From Streptomyces cyaneus (GTDB taxonomy: Bacteria > Actinomycetota > Actinomycetes > Streptomycetales > Streptomycetaceae), in NCBI RefSeq assembly GCF_004028635.1, contig NZ_RQJW01000006.1:124001-188000 (forward strand): a stretch of 64,000 nt of DNA, written 5' to 3'. The position numbers were made by a program, and so were the translations under genes. Shown piece after piece: positions 35,574-45,395 of this stretch (position 1 is its first letter; each line of letters opens with the position of its first letter). Below the pieces are notes generated by a model. That model worked only from the letters and a program-made list of their open reading frames with translations, was not told where the DNA came from and did no database searches.

Positions 35574-37135
35574 CTAATCGGCTGTCCGTTGAGTCTGTTT
35601 CTCCCGTATCCGGCGGAAAAGAACCTCTTCGCCCTCCGTGCAAGTGACCTCGTTGCAGGTGATGAAATGCCCCTTTCGCGCGTGTACGTCTCCAGTGCGT
35701 CCTCCGTGAACCCCAGGCCGTCGGGGCACGCGCGCGTGCCGAGTTCACGCCGAGCGGCTCCGCCTGCTCCGGTTCCTCGAAAGTGATCGATGTGTAGTCC
35801 GCTAGTCCGCTGATTCGTCCAACGCACGCGCGCGTACCGGGAGTTCCAGTGCGCTCCCCGCCAGCTAAAGGGCCACGGCAGCGCGCGGTCCCGCCCATGG
35901 CGCGCCGACATGTTCAGCACGCCCCGCGTGACCAGGGTCGAGGAGCCGTCGGGTGCCACGTCGCAGAGCCGGGCGACGACCTGCCCGCGCGGCACCTCCG
36001 AGGCCAGCCGTAGCCGCACCTTCGGCCGCCCCAACACTCAGGCCCAAGACTCAGGTCTCCTCGCCCACTTCGGACTCGAAGCAGGCGTACGTCATGCTGC
36101 GCACGTGGGGAGAGGGCCCGGCCGGCTCGCCGACCCAGCGGCCCGGCGGCGTGGGGTACACCGTGGCCGGGCGGTGGGAGTCGCTGACGTAGGCGGGCAG
36201 CAGGGGCTCGGACATGACGCCGGTGTCCTCGTTCTTCAGCCAGCGGTCCCACCAGCGCAGCGTCTCCTGGAGGAAGCCGAGCGCCGGACCGCGGCAGGCC
36301 CCGGTCCGGGTACTGGTGCGACCAGGGGCCGATCAGGCCGAGGACGCGGTCGGCGGGCAGGTGCTCGATCAGGCGCAGGACCGTGTCGCGGTACGGGTCC
36401 TGCCGGCCGCCCACCGCGAGGACGGTGGCGTCGATCGCGCCGTAGCCTCGCAGAGGCTGCCGGGGCGCCAGTAGGCGTCGCGACTCTGGTGGTCGAGCCG
36501 GGTATGGATGAACGGGGCGAGGGCCTCCAGCCGCCCCGGCCGTATGTCCCGCCAGGCCTCGTCCGACGTACCGCGGATCCGGTGGGCGGGAGGCGAAGGT
36601 GAGCATGGTCGACGGCCGGGCGTGCATGTCTACGGCGAGGACGGAACCTCCTGTGTAGTGCACGTCGTTGTCATAGTGATCGTCCGTTGAACAGACCGTG
36701 ACGATCGCCTTGAGCGGCTCGGGCGCGAGGGCCGCGATCTGGAGGGAGCTGAAGCCGCCCCAGGAGATGCCGAACATGCCGAACATGCCGACCCTGCCGT
36801 TGCACCAGAGCTGGGCCGCCGGCCAGTTGACCACCGCGACCCCGTCTGCGAGCTCCGCCGCCCAATACTCGTCCGTCGGCATGCCCCCGCTGTCGCCGTG
36901 CCCGCCGGATGTCCACGCGGGCGGAGGCGTAGCCGTGGCCGGCGTACCAGGGGTGGCGTTGGTGGTCGCGGGGCGGTCCAGTCGGTCAGGCGGTACGGCG
37001 GGTATTCGAGGAGCGCTGGTATGGGCTCGTTCGTCAGCGGGCGCCACACGCGCGCGTACAGCAGAGTCCCGTCCGGGAGCGGGATCCAGAGTCCTCGTGA
37101 GTCGTCTCGTGGGGGAAGGGCGTACGGATGTGCAT
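35574..37135 (-). pseudogene. Decayed CocE/NonD (X-Pro dipeptidyl-peptidase S15) hydrolase gene
   Basis: Fragments of one alpha/beta hydrolase are found in order but in all three frames: WIPLPDGTLLYARVWRP, DEYWAAELADGVAVVNWPA, the nucleophile elbow GISWGGFSSLQ, STDDHYDNDVHYTGGSVL, AVGGRQDPYRDTVLRLIEHL, VRLRLASEVPRGQVVARLCD, FEEPEQAEPLGV, FTEDALETYT and a C-terminal FITCNEVTCTEGEEVLF ending at a stop at 35574. Several frameshifts, a 9-bp duplication (GMFGMFG) and deletions shorten it to 1.56 kb from the roughly 2 kb expected. The start ATG at 37135 is still readable. Confidence 0.85.
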
Positions 37136-37181
37136 GAGCGGGATCCCCGTCCGGTCGGTGCCTCGGGTGCAACGCGCCCGG

Positions 37182-38377
37182 TCAGTGCACTGGGTCGGCG
37201 GAGGAGTGCCCGGCGGTCGGCAGCGCCGTGAGCAGGAAGGACAGGCCGTTGAGTACGACCCCGGTCGCGATCTTGTTGGACGCGTGTGGCTGTCTGTGCC
37301 CCATCCGGACCTACGGCGCGGCGACGACCGGGGCGAGGGCGACCTCGAAGGCTGCCAGGGCGGAGGCGTACCAGTCGGCGGGGAAGCCGAAGCCGAGGAT
37401 CGACGTCTCGGCGTTCGTCGAGGCCGGCAGCATCATCGTCGAGTACGCCTGGACGAGGATGAAGTTGAAGACGGTCGAGGCGTTGAAGACCGTCAAGGCG
37501 AGGAAGAGGACGAGGTATGGGTGCAGGCGTCCGCGGTCCATGGTGAGCCGGTCGGCGGTGGTGAGGAGGACGGTGACCGCGGCGGTGGCCGCGAGGCCCG
37601 CGATCATCAGGCGGCTCGCCCGGCGCGATGGGGGGCGCCCCGCGCGAGCCTGTTCGAGCGTGGGGGAGGCCGGGGCCGGCGCGAACTCGGCGGCGTGCTT
37701 CCGTCCGGCCAGGTGACGGCGGCCGCCTGCGTACTGGCCCAGACCGAACGTCATGCCGATCGCGGCCGCCGAGGAACCCCAGTGCCAGCCCCTGTGGTCG
37801 CAGAGCCGGCCGGTGATCAGCGGGCCCGTGAAGGCGCCGATGTTGATGGCCATGTAGTAGTGCGCGAAGCCGGCGTCACGGCGGTCGTCGTCGGTGCGGC
37901 AGAGCTTGTCGACCATGGTGGCGACGTCGGGCTTGAGCAGGCCCGTGCTCGCGCTGATCAGGCCGAGGCCCACCCGGGTCATACCGGCGGTCGGCACCGA
38001 CGTGGCGTAGTGGCCGCAAGCGATCAGGATGCCGCCACACAGCACCGCGCGGGACGAGCCGAGGATGCGGTCGGCGAGTCAGCCGCCGGCGACGGAGACC
38101 AGGACGGAGGCCAGATGGATGAGGGTGCCGTAGGTGGCGGAGAGGGAAGCGGCGGAGGCGGAGACGGAGGCGGCGGTTTCGGCGACATGCCCATGCCGCC
38201 GTGGGCGACCGTGTCGGCGAAGCGCCGCACGAGGATGGCCTGCGTGCCGAGGAACGAGATGCGTTCCCAGACCTCGAGGCCGGAGAGCGTGAGCAGGCCT
38301 CTGGGCTGGCCGAAGAAGGCCTGGTCATCGCGGGCCGGGGGGCCGCTCTCGGGCTCGATGTCGCCTTCGGTTCGGGA
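37182..38377 (-). pseudogene. Decayed POT family peptide transporter gene
   Basis: The N-terminal block QAFFGQPRGLLTLSGLEVWE with RISFLGTQAILV and FADTVAHGGMGM is in one frame; a nonsense codon TGA (38079-38081) replaces the Trp of GGWLADRILG; the central block with CGHYATSVPTAGMTRVGLGL and FAHYYMAINIGAFTGPL is in another; GHRQPHASNKIATGVVLNGL near the end is in a third and runs into a stop at 37182, losing the last helices. Proton-coupled oligopeptide transporters import di/tripeptides. It lies upstream of, and co-directional with, the dead CocE-type peptidase gene, so a peptide-use operon appears to have been lost. Confidence 0.85.
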
Positions 38378-38587
38378 TACAGGCCGCTACTTCCCTATAA
38401 GTCGATGGATATCCGGCCTTATCACGTGATCAAAAACATACCGGTCGTGATCCAATACCGCCCATGGTGGACGGGTGGGCGGCATCGGTGATCGAAACGT
38501 GACCGGATACGCTGACTTGAGTGATGGCAGCGACCTATCGACAAACCGTGTAACCGCCAGAAGACACCAGCAGACAGGAGACCCCTC

Positions 38588-39598
38588 GTGACCGTCGTCG
38601 GGCCGTTCGGGCTGAGCGTGCGGGACCAGGCTCTGGAAGCCGATGTCCAGGCCGGATTGGCGGCTGTCGAGGAGGGATTGCTCGAAGCCACAAAGAGTGA
38701 GGTCCCCTTCATCACGGAGGCCGCCCAGCATCTGGTGCGGGCGGGTGGAAAGCGGTTCCGCCCGTTGCTCGTGATGCTCGCTGCCCAGTTCGGGGACCCG
38801 TACGCGCCGGGGGTCGTGCCGTCGGCGGTGGTGGTGGAGCTGACCCATCTGGCGACGCTGTACCACGACGACGTGATGGACGAGGCGGCGGTACGGCGGG
38901 GTGTCGACAGTGCGAACACCCGCTGGGGGAACTCGGTCGCCGTGCTGACCGGCGACTTCCTGTTCGCGCGCGCCTCGCACATCCTGGCCGACCTCGGGCC
39001 CGAGGCGGTGCGGGTGCAGGCCGAGGCGTTCGAGCGGCTGGTCACCGGGCAGATCCTGGAGACCGCGGGGCCGCAGGACGGGCGGGACCCGGTTGAGCAC
39101 TATCTGGATGTGCTGAGCGGGAAGACCGGGTCGCTGGTGGCGGTGTCGTGCCGGTTCGGGGCGATGATGTCGGGCGCCGACGAGACGGTGGTCGATGTGC
39201 TGACCCAGTACGGGGAGCGGCTGGGGGTCGCCTTCCAGCTGGCGGACGACGTGCTGGACATCGCGAGTGACTCCCATGAGTCCGGGAAGACGCCGGGGAC
39301 GGATCTTCGTGAGGGGATTCCCACGCTGCCGGTGCTGCGGTTGCGGGAGCGGGCCGAGCGGTTGGGGCTGGCGGAGGATCTCGCGTTGTGCGAGCTGCTG
39401 GACTCCGATCTGAGTGATGACGGGCGGCATGCGGAGGCGTTGGCTGCGCTTCGGGTGCATCCGGCGTTGGAGCAGGCTCGTCGGGACACTGTGCGGTATG
39501 CGGAGGATGCGCGGGCTGCGTTGGCGCCGTTGCGGGACATTGATGCCAGGGCTGCGTTGATGGAGTTGTGCGACGCCGTGGTGCATCGGGCCGGGTAG
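38588..39598 (+). CDS. Long-chain all-trans-polyprenyl diphosphate synthase
   Basis: 336 residues, GTG start with CAGGAG upstream. Extends FPP or GGPP with isopentenyl diphosphate to the menaquinone side chain. First Asp-rich motif YHDDVMDE (about residues 97-104) and second QLADDVLD (about 218-225), with GGKRFRP near residue 55, identify a trans-prenyltransferase. Absence of bulky residues just before the first DDxxD (LATLYHDD) suits a long product such as heptaprenyl to nonaprenyl. Likely partner of menG and the MenJ-like reductase. Confidence 0.93.
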   Translation: MTVVGPFGLSVRDQALEADVQAGLAAVEEGLLEATKSEVPFITEAAQHLVRAGGKRFRPLLVMLAAQFGDPYAPGVVPSAVVVELTHLATLYHDDVMDEAAVRRGVDSANTRWGNSVAVLTGDFLFARASHILADLGPEAVRVQAEAFERLVTGQILETAGPQDGRDPVEHYLDVLSGKTGSLVAVSCRFGAMMSGADETVVDVLTQYGERLGVAFQLADDVLDIASDSHESGKTPGTDLREGIPTLPVLRLRERAERLGLAEDLALCELLDSDLSDDGRHAEALAALRVHPALEQARRDTVRYAEDARAALAPLRDIDARAALMELCDAVVHRAG

Positions 39599-39636
39599 GT
39601 TTTCTCGCCCCCGCCGCCCCTACCCTTCCCGTCCTT

Positions 39637-39683
39637 GAAGGGGCTCCGCCCCTTCGACCCCGCCAGGGGGCTCCGCCCCCTGG
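39637..39683 (+). terminator. Double GC hairpin terminator after the polyprenyl synthase gene
   Basis: Two successive hairpins, GAAGGGG / CCCCTTC (39637-39643 / 39649-39655) and CCAGGGGG / CCCCCTGG (39663-39670 / 39676-39683), each with the loop CTCCG. This pair is a familiar intergenic element in Streptomyces. Confidence 0.75.
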
Positions 39684-39707
39684 ACCCCCATCGGCCCTGA
39701 ACGGGCC

Positions 39708-39863
39708 TCGTCCTCAAACGCCGGACGGGCTGAAATGCCTGGACCGGCGTCGGGAAGTGACCGGCAGCGCCGCGAGGCAGAGCCCTCAGCGGGTGGGTGG
39801 GGGTTCGGGATGGTCGTACTCGTCCTGAAGCGCCGGACGGGCTGAGATGCACGGGACGGCGTC
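39708..39863. repeat. Two copies of a 44-bp Streptomyces intergenic repeat
   Basis: A 44-bp sequence with core CGCCGGACGGGCTGA occurs at 39708-39751 and 39820-39863 in the same orientation, differing at several positions. The core CTCAAACGCCGGACGGGC is widespread between genes in Streptomyces genomes. No coding function. Confidence 0.65.
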
Positions 39864-39914
39864 GACTCGCACAGCCGGACTTACCGGTAGGTCCTGTGAC
39901 TCACATCACAAAGC

Positions 39915-39981
39915 TGGACTGAGTCCAAACTAAGATCGCCTCCGTATGAATGCCCAGAAGCTGACGCAGGGGGCGTCAGCT
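39915..39981 (+). promoter_or_regulatory. Promoter, palindromic operator and leader hairpin of the CHRD gene
   Basis: A perfect palindrome TGGACTGAGTCCA (39915-39927) directly precedes a -10-like TAAGAT (39931-39936), so a bound protein would block RNA polymerase. The transcript would then open with a 9-bp hairpin AGCTGACGC / GCGTCAGCT (39959-39967 / 39973-39981). The operator resembles Fur-family sites in symmetry, but the regulator is unknown. Confidence 0.5.
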
Positions 39982-40005
39982 GCACTACGGGGAGAAAACA
40001 GAATC

Positions 40006-41070
40006 ATGGGCATGAAGACGACGTTCTCTAAGCGCCGTAAGAGCCTGATCGTCACCGCTGTCGCGGTGGCCGCCGCCGGTGGTGTCGCCGCCGCGGTGAT
40101 TCCCGCCTTTGCCGCCGGAGGTGACCGCGCTGACCACGCGGGGCACGCCGGAGGCGATGCTCAGGGGATCGTGAGCCAGAGCGGGGCCCTGGGTGGGGGC
40201 GCCGGGGGTACTGTCCTCGCCGCCAGTCTTCGCGGCGCGAACGAGGTCCCGGTCGAGGGTGGGCCCGCTGTCGGGGACAAGGACGGTGCCGCCCTGCAGT
40301 TCGTGAAGGTCAAGGGTGACCGGGTGTCCGTCGCGCTCACCTGGCGCGGGACCGGGAAGCCGACCGCCCTCCACATCCACCAGGGTGCCAAAGGCACCAA
40401 CGGCGGCATCAAGGTCGACTTCGGCGGCCTCCTCGGTCAGGGCCAGGGGCAGGGCCAGGGCCAGAGCAAGGGGCAGAGCAAGGGGCAGAGCAAGGGCCAC
40501 AGCCTCACCGGCACCGTCACTGTGAAGGACCCCGTCCTGCTCAACGCCCTCAAGACCGACCCGAGTTCGTTCTACGCCAACCTCCACACCGCCGAGTTCC
40601 CGGGCGGCGCCGTGCGAGGTCAGCTGCACAAGGTCACCGTCGCCGAGTTCGACTTCCGGGACGCGCTCGACAACTTCCAGGCGTCCGTCATCAAGGGCAA
40701 GCAGATCTACGAGTGCAAGCCGGCCGAGGGCGGCGGGTACGCCTTCGCCCAGCGGGACGTCAGCGCCGTACTCGGTGGCCGTATCGCGCACTCCTTCGTC
40801 GCCCCCAACTCCGGTACGCCGCAATGGATCGCGCGTGACGGCAGTGCCGTGACCGGGGCCGTCCTGTCCAGGACGCCCAACGGCGACGGGAACATCCCCG
40901 AGCTCGACCTGAAGGCCACTCAGTCCGGCAAGCACCACGGCCTCCTCGCCGACACCGCCGAGATCCTGCGCTTGAACACCGTCGGCGGCGTCGCACCGAC
41001 CGGATCCTGCGCGCCCGGCGCCATCGTCGGCGTGCCGTACCAGGCCGACTACGTGTTCATCAACGGCTGA
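40006..41070 (+). CDS. Secreted CHRD and DUF3455 domain protein
   Basis: 354 residues from ATG 40006. Signal peptide (KRRKSLIVTAVAVAAAGG, cleavage near AFAAGG about residue 38), a CHRD (chordin-like) domain from about 65 to 210 with TALHIHQGAKGTNGGI and FYANLHTAEFPGGAVRGQL, interrupted by a Gln/Gly/Lys/Ser-rich insert (GQGQGQGQSKGQSKGQSKG, about 145-163), then a DUF3455 domain (QIYECKPAEGGGYAFAQRDV to the C-terminus). Extracellular role unknown. The fusion of the two domains and the GQ/SKGQ insert are notable. Confidence 0.82.
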   Translation: MGMKTTFSKRRKSLIVTAVAVAAAGGVAAAVIPAFAAGGDRADHAGHAGGDAQGIVSQSGALGGGAGGTVLAASLRGANEVPVEGGPAVGDKDGAALQFVKVKGDRVSVALTWRGTGKPTALHIHQGAKGTNGGIKVDFGGLLGQGQGQGQGQSKGQSKGQSKGHSLTGTVTVKDPVLLNALKTDPSSFYANLHTAEFPGGAVRGQLHKVTVAEFDFRDALDNFQASVIKGKQIYECKPAEGGGYAFAQRDVSAVLGGRIAHSFVAPNSGTPQWIARDGSAVTGAVLSRTPNGDGNIPELDLKATQSGKHHGLLADTAEILRLNTVGGVAPTGSCAPGAIVGVPYQADYVFING

Positions 41071-41167
41071 TCTGCCACGCCTGATCCGCGACGGCTTCGT
41101 CTGTAACGGCTTCATCCGCCACAGTTCCATCCGCAGCGGCTCGGTCCGCAACAGCCGATCCGCGCGG
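41065..41167. repeat. Degenerate 14-15 bp tandem repeat seeded at the CHRD stop codon
   Basis: Seven imperfect units of 14 or 15 bp (type GGCTTCATCCGCCAC) run head to tail from 41065; the first, GGCTGATCTGCCAC, contains the gene's TGA stop and the second also carries TGA. The region from 41168 to 41442 beyond it holds no recognised element. Confidence 0.65.
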
Positions 41168-41442
41168 TGGCGCGTACCCACGGCGGCGTCTTCCCCGCCC
41201 AACCCTTACGGGTCGGGGGAGGTGCCGCCGTTGTGTGTCATACCGCAGGTGTACGCGGAGTTGGCTCCGAAGGCTGACGAATCTCCGTGGCGGATTTGGT
41301 CAGATGGAAACCACGGAAATCACCACTCCTCACCGATTCGGGTGAGAATGGCGGCTCAGGGGTGGACGAGTGCGGGGTCGAGAGACTCGCGGGCGAGGAA
41401 ACGAGACGAGCAGCCGCCGCCGACGACGGAGGTAAGGCACAC

Positions 41443-42738
41443 ATGGCACCGTACGCATCGGACGACAGTACGACCGCCGGGGAGGTCGACGACCTGCGCG
41501 CCGGACGGCGCAAGGCCGCGCGGTACGTCGTCCCGGTCACGGTCGTGGGAGTCGCGGCGGCGACCATCGGGCTCGTCCCGGCGATCGCCGATTCCGGTGA
41601 CCCGGACCTGCCGGAGATCACCGCGCAGCAACTCATCGAGAAGATCGGCCAGTCGGACGTGCAGCAGCTGTCCGGCACCTTCAAGATCACCACCGATCTG
41701 GGTCTGCCGGACCTCGGCGGGCTGGAGTCGAGCCTCGCCTCCGGCGCCATGGCGTCGGGATCGGGTGACGGATCGTCCGCCGACCCGTCCGCCAAGCTCA
41801 CCGAGCTGGCGTCCGGCACGCACACCCTGCGCGTCGCCCTCGACGGCGAGAACAAGCAGAAGCTCTCCCTGCTGGAGAACGCCTCCGAGTACAGCCTCAT
41901 CCACAACGGCAAGGACATCTGGGGCTACGACAGCAAGTCGAACGAGGTCTTCCACGGCACCGCCGAAGAGGCGCAGGCCGGGAAGGACAAGCAGGACAAG
42001 CAGGACAAGCAGGGTAAGCCCGAAGAGGTACCCGCCACTCCCAAGGACCTCACCGAGGAAGCCCTCAAGGCGGTGGACGACACCACGTCCGTCACTGTCG
42101 ACGGCACCGCGCAGGTCGCGGGTCGGGACGCGTACCGGCTGCTCATCAAGCCCAAGCAGTCCGGGACCACGGTTGGCGCGATCACCGTGGCCGTGGACGC
42201 CAAGACCGGCATGCCGCTGAAGTTCACGCTGACCCCGTCCAGCGGCGGCGCGGCCGTGATCGATGCGGGCTTCACGCAGGTCAGCTTCGCCAAGCCGGCC
42301 GCCTCGACCTTCGACTTCACCCCGCCCAAGGGTGCGAAGGTCACCGAGGAGGGCGAGCTGGAAGGCGAGGCTCCGGAGCACCGCGGCACCAAGTCCGAGG
42401 ACGAGTTCCGCAAGGAGCTCGAGAAGGAGTTCGGTGGCCCGAAGTCCGAGGGTGAGCTGGGCAAGGCGGCCGAGGGCGGTCCCGAGGTCATAGGCGAGGG
42501 CTGGAACTCCGTGGCCGTCTTCGACACCGGTGGCGAGGGCGTCCCCTCCGGCGCCGAGGTCGGCGGTGACATGGGCGGCTTCCTCGACTCCCTGGGCGAC
42601 AAGGTCACCGGCAAGTTCGGTTCGGGCACGGTCTTCAAGACCCGCCTGATCAACGCCCTGATCACGGACGACGGCAAGGTCTACGTGGGCGCGGTCGACA
42701 AGGACGCGCTCGTCAAGGCGGCCGACTCGGCGAAGTAG
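41443..42738 (+). CDS. LolA-like/DUF2092 exported protein
   Basis: 431 residues, ATG start with an ideal GGAGGTAA. A single N-terminal membrane segment (VVPVTVVGVAAATIGLVPA, about 26-44) anchors a beta-rich LolA/MucB-like domain (about 50-320: repeated strand patterns such as GTFKITTDLGLPDLGG and AGRDAYRLLIKPKQSG). A KDKQDKQDKQGK insert and Glu-rich hydrophilic C-terminal region follow. It precedes an ABC exporter pair by 52 bp on the same strand, so it may cooperate with it, for example in lipid or lipoprotein handling; that is inference. Confidence 0.75.
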   Translation: MAPYASDDSTTAGEVDDLRAGRRKAARYVVPVTVVGVAAATIGLVPAIADSGDPDLPEITAQQLIEKIGQSDVQQLSGTFKITTDLGLPDLGGLESSLASGAMASGSGDGSSADPSAKLTELASGTHTLRVALDGENKQKLSLLENASEYSLIHNGKDIWGYDSKSNEVFHGTAEEAQAGKDKQDKQDKQGKPEEVPATPKDLTEEALKAVDDTTSVTVDGTAQVAGRDAYRLLIKPKQSGTTVGAITVAVDAKTGMPLKFTLTPSSGGAAVIDAGFTQVSFAKPAASTFDFTPPKGAKVTEEGELEGEAPEHRGTKSEDEFRKELEKEFGGPKSEGELGKAAEGGPEVIGEGWNSVAVFDTGGEGVPSGAEVGGDMGGFLDSLGDKVTGKFGSGTVFKTRLINALITDDGKVYVGAVDKDALVKAADSAK

Positions 42739-42790
42739 CCCGGCACCGACCGCCGTACACGCACCACGAATCGAGAAACCTGAGGAGCCC

Positions 42791-43846
42791 ATGGAGGAAC
42801 TGCCCGCCGCGGACACCGACGGGGTCGATCAGGCCGACCGGACCGACCGAGCCGACGGGGCCGACGGGGCCGACCGGGTCGAGGGGGCCGACGGGGCCGA
42901 CCAGGTCGACGACGTCGGTACGGTGATCGCCACCCGTGCGCTCACCAAGCGCTACCGCGGCGGGCAGCTCGCCGTGGACGGTCTCGATCTGACCGTCCCG
43001 GTGGGCAGTGTCTTCGGGTTCCTCGGCCCGAACGGCTCGGGCAAGACCACCACCATCCGCATGCTGATGGGCCTCATCGAGCCCACCTCCGGTACCGCGC
43101 GCGTGCTCGGCCGGCCCATGCCCCGGTCCGCGCGCGCCGTACTGCCCCACGTCGGCGCGCTCATCGAGGGCCCCGCCCTGTACGGCTTCCTCTCCGGCCG
43201 CGACAACCTCATCCGCTACGACGCCGCCGACCCGACCGCCGATCCGCGCACCCGGCGCACCCGCGTCGCGACCGCGCTGGACCGGGTGGGCCTGACGGCC
43301 GCCGCGGGCAAGAAGGCCAAGGCGTACTCGCTCGGCATGAAGCAACGGCTGGGGCTCGCGGCCGCGCTGCTCCAGCCGCGCAGGCTCCTCGTCCTCGACG
43401 AGCCCACCAACGGCCTCGACCCACAGGGGATGCGTGAAATACGTTCCCTGATAAGAGAGTTGGCGTCCGACGGCACGACCGTCTTCCTCTCCTCCCACCT
43501 CCTCGACGAGATCGAGCAGGTCTGCACACACGCGGCGGTGATGGCGCAGGGCCGGCTGATCACCCAGGGCGCGGTGGCGGAGCTGGCCGCCGGGACGCGT
43601 GGCCGGCTCGTCGTGACCACGCCCGACACCGGGGACGCGGCCCGGGTGCTGAAGGAGCAGGGCGCCGGTGACGTCGTCATCACCGACGACCGGGTGACCG
43701 CCGAGCCGCCGGAGCGTGATCTCGCCGACGTCAACGCGGCGTTGGTGACCGCCGGGGTCCGGGTGCGTGGCTTCGGCGTCGAACGGGCCTCTCTGGAGGA
43801 CGCGTTCGTGGCACTCACGGGGGAGGGGTTCGATGTCGCGGGTTGA
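42791..43846 (+). CDS. ABC transporter ATP-binding protein
   Basis: 351 residues. After a 45-residue N-terminal tail of Asp/Gly/Ala repeats (DGADGADRVEGADGADQ), a standard DrrA/CcmA-like ATPase follows: Walker A GPNGSGKTT (about 78-86), signature YSLGMKQRL, Walker B LLVLDEPTNGLDP, and His switch FLSSHLLDEIEQ. Exporter-type C-terminal domain. Overlaps the permease gene by 14 bp, so the two are translated together. Confidence 0.92.
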   Translation: MEELPAADTDGVDQADRTDRADGADGADRVEGADGADQVDDVGTVIATRALTKRYRGGQLAVDGLDLTVPVGSVFGFLGPNGSGKTTTIRMLMGLIEPTSGTARVLGRPMPRSARAVLPHVGALIEGPALYGFLSGRDNLIRYDAADPTADPRTRRTRVATALDRVGLTAAAGKKAKAYSLGMKQRLGLAAALLQPRRLLVLDEPTNGLDPQGMREIRSLIRELASDGTTVFLSSHLLDEIEQVCTHAAVMAQGRLITQGAVAELAAGTRGRLVVTTPDTGDAARVLKEQGAGDVVITDDRVTAEPPERDLADVNAALVTAGVRVRGFGVERASLEDAFVALTGEGFDVAG

Positions 43847-44756
43847 AGTCGACCGGATGCCGCAGGCTGAAGCTGTCCGACCGGGCAGCGCGATCGAAGG
43901 CGGCCGAAAGGTCAGCCCGCTGTGGACCTTCGGTCTCCTGCGCAGCGAACTGCTCACCACCTTCCGCCGCTGGCGCACGCTCGCGCTGCTCGCCGTCCTG
44001 GCCGCCGTGCCGATCCTGGTCGGGATCGCCGTGAAGATCGAGACGAGCGACGGCGGGGCGGCCGGCCCCGGCGGCGGTGGCGGCGGCCCGGCCTTCATCT
44101 CGCAGATCACCAACAACGGCCTGTTCCTGGTCTTCACCGCACTGGCCGCGACGCTCCCGTTCTTCCTGCCGATGGCGATCGGCGTCATCGCGGGCGACGC
44201 GATAGCCGGCGAGGCCAACGCCGGCACCCTGCGCTATCTGCTCGTCGCCCCCGCCGGCCGCTCCCGCCTGCTCCTCACCAAGTACGCGACCACGATGGCC
44301 TTCTGCCTGGTGGCCACCCTCGTGGTCGCACTCTCGGCACTCACGGTCGGGGCGTTGCTCTTCCCGCTCGGTGACCTGACGACCATCTCCGGCACCCGGA
44401 TCAGCTTCGCCGAGGGGCTGGGGCGCGCCCTGCTGATCGCCCTGGTCGTCGCCGCGTCACTCATAGGCGTGGCGGCCCTCGGCCTGTTCGTCTCGACGCT
44501 GACCAACAGCGGTATCGCGGCGATGGCGACGACCGTCGGCCTGTTGATCACCGTCCAGATCCTCGACCAGATACCCCAGCTGCACGCGCTCCAGCCGTAC
44601 TTCTTCTCCCACTACTGGCTGTCCTTCGCCGACCTCATGCGCGACCCCGTCTACTGGGACGAACTGGTCAAGAACCTCGGGATACAGGCCCTGTACGCGG
44701 CGGTGTTCGGCTCGGCCGCGTGGGCGCGGTTCACGGCGAAGGACGTCACGGCCTGA
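43833..44756 (+). CDS. ABC-2 type transporter permease
   Basis: 307 residues from ATG 43833, inside the end of the ATPase gene and preceded by GGGGAGGGG. Six hydrophobic segments in ABC-2 order, with a Gly-rich loop after helix 1 (GGAAGPGGGGGGPAF) and the EANAGTLRYLLVAPAGRSRL coupling region. Substrate unknown. Ends 7 bp before the convergent flavin reductase stop; both stops lie in a small CTGAG/CTCAG inverted repeat. Confidence 0.88.
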   Translation: MSRVEVDRMPQAEAVRPGSAIEGGRKVSPLWTFGLLRSELLTTFRRWRTLALLAVLAAVPILVGIAVKIETSDGGAAGPGGGGGGPAFISQITNNGLFLVFTALAATLPFFLPMAIGVIAGDAIAGEANAGTLRYLLVAPAGRSRLLLTKYATTMAFCLVATLVVALSALTVGALLFPLGDLTTISGTRISFAEGLGRALLIALVVAASLIGVAALGLFVSTLTNSGIAAMATTVGLLITVQILDQIPQLHALQPYFFSHYWLSFADLMRDPVYWDELVKNLGIQALYAAVFGSAAWARFTAKDVTA

Positions 44757-44763
44757 GAGGCGC

Positions 44764-45351
44764 TCAGCCGGCCTCGTAGGGGAAACGGGCGAGCGGTGCC
44801 TCCTGCGCGAAGAACGTCTTGGCGCGCGCCAGCGCCTCCACGTCGTTCAGTACGTCACCACGCTTGCTGCCGTTGCCGGACAGGACGCCGCCGAAGCGCA
44901 TACCCATGTACGCGGCCGAGTTGTTGAGTGTGCCGACGAGCGGGTCGGCCACCTCGGTCTCCGGGTGGGCGAGTGCGGTGATGCCCCAGAGGGTGCGCCC
45001 GGCCAGCGTCGCCTTGAAGTCGATGCCGGGGGTGCGCAGCCAGCCCGACCAGTAGTCCAGGTAGCGCTTGGTGAGACCGGACACCGAGTACCAGTACAAC
45101 GGCGAGGCGATCACGATGTCGGTGGCGGCGAGCGTGGCGTCGAGCAGCAGCGAGGCAGTGCTTCCGGCGGGCGGGCGCACATGGTCGCTGTCGCGCCGCA
45201 GGTCCACGAAGTCCGGCAGCGGGTGCTCGGCGAGACTGATCCACTGCTGCTCGACGCTCTCCGGCAACTGCTCCGCGGCCTCGCGGGCCAGCAGCTCGGT
45301 GTTGCCCTCGTTGCGGCTGCTGCCCAAGACGAACAGGAAGCGGCGGGTCAT
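44764..45351 (-). CDS. NAD(P)H-dependent FMN reductase/quinone reductase-like flavoprotein
   Basis: 195 residues from ATG 45351. Flavodoxin-like fold: phosphate-binding loop GSSRNEGNTELLAREA (about 9-24) and SPLYWYSVSGLTKRYLDYWS (about 82-101). Family members reduce FMN, quinones or azo dyes. Its promoter shares AGGTACTTGC with the operator of the HxlR/quinone-reductase pair at 52.9 kb, hinting at common control by that regulator. Confidence 0.85.
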   Translation of the reverse strand: MTRRFLFVLGSSRNEGNTELLAREAAEQLPESVEQQWISLAEHPLPDFVDLRRDSDHVRPPAGSTASLLLDATLAATDIVIASPLYWYSVSGLTKRYLDYWSGWLRTPGIDFKATLAGRTLWGITALAHPETEVADPLVGTLNNSAAYMGMRFGGVLSGNGSKRGDVLNDVEALARAKTFFAQEAPLARFPYEAG

Positions 45352-45395
45352 GGGATCCCCCAGATGGTCGGCGTACGGCAATTACTCGCTCATGC

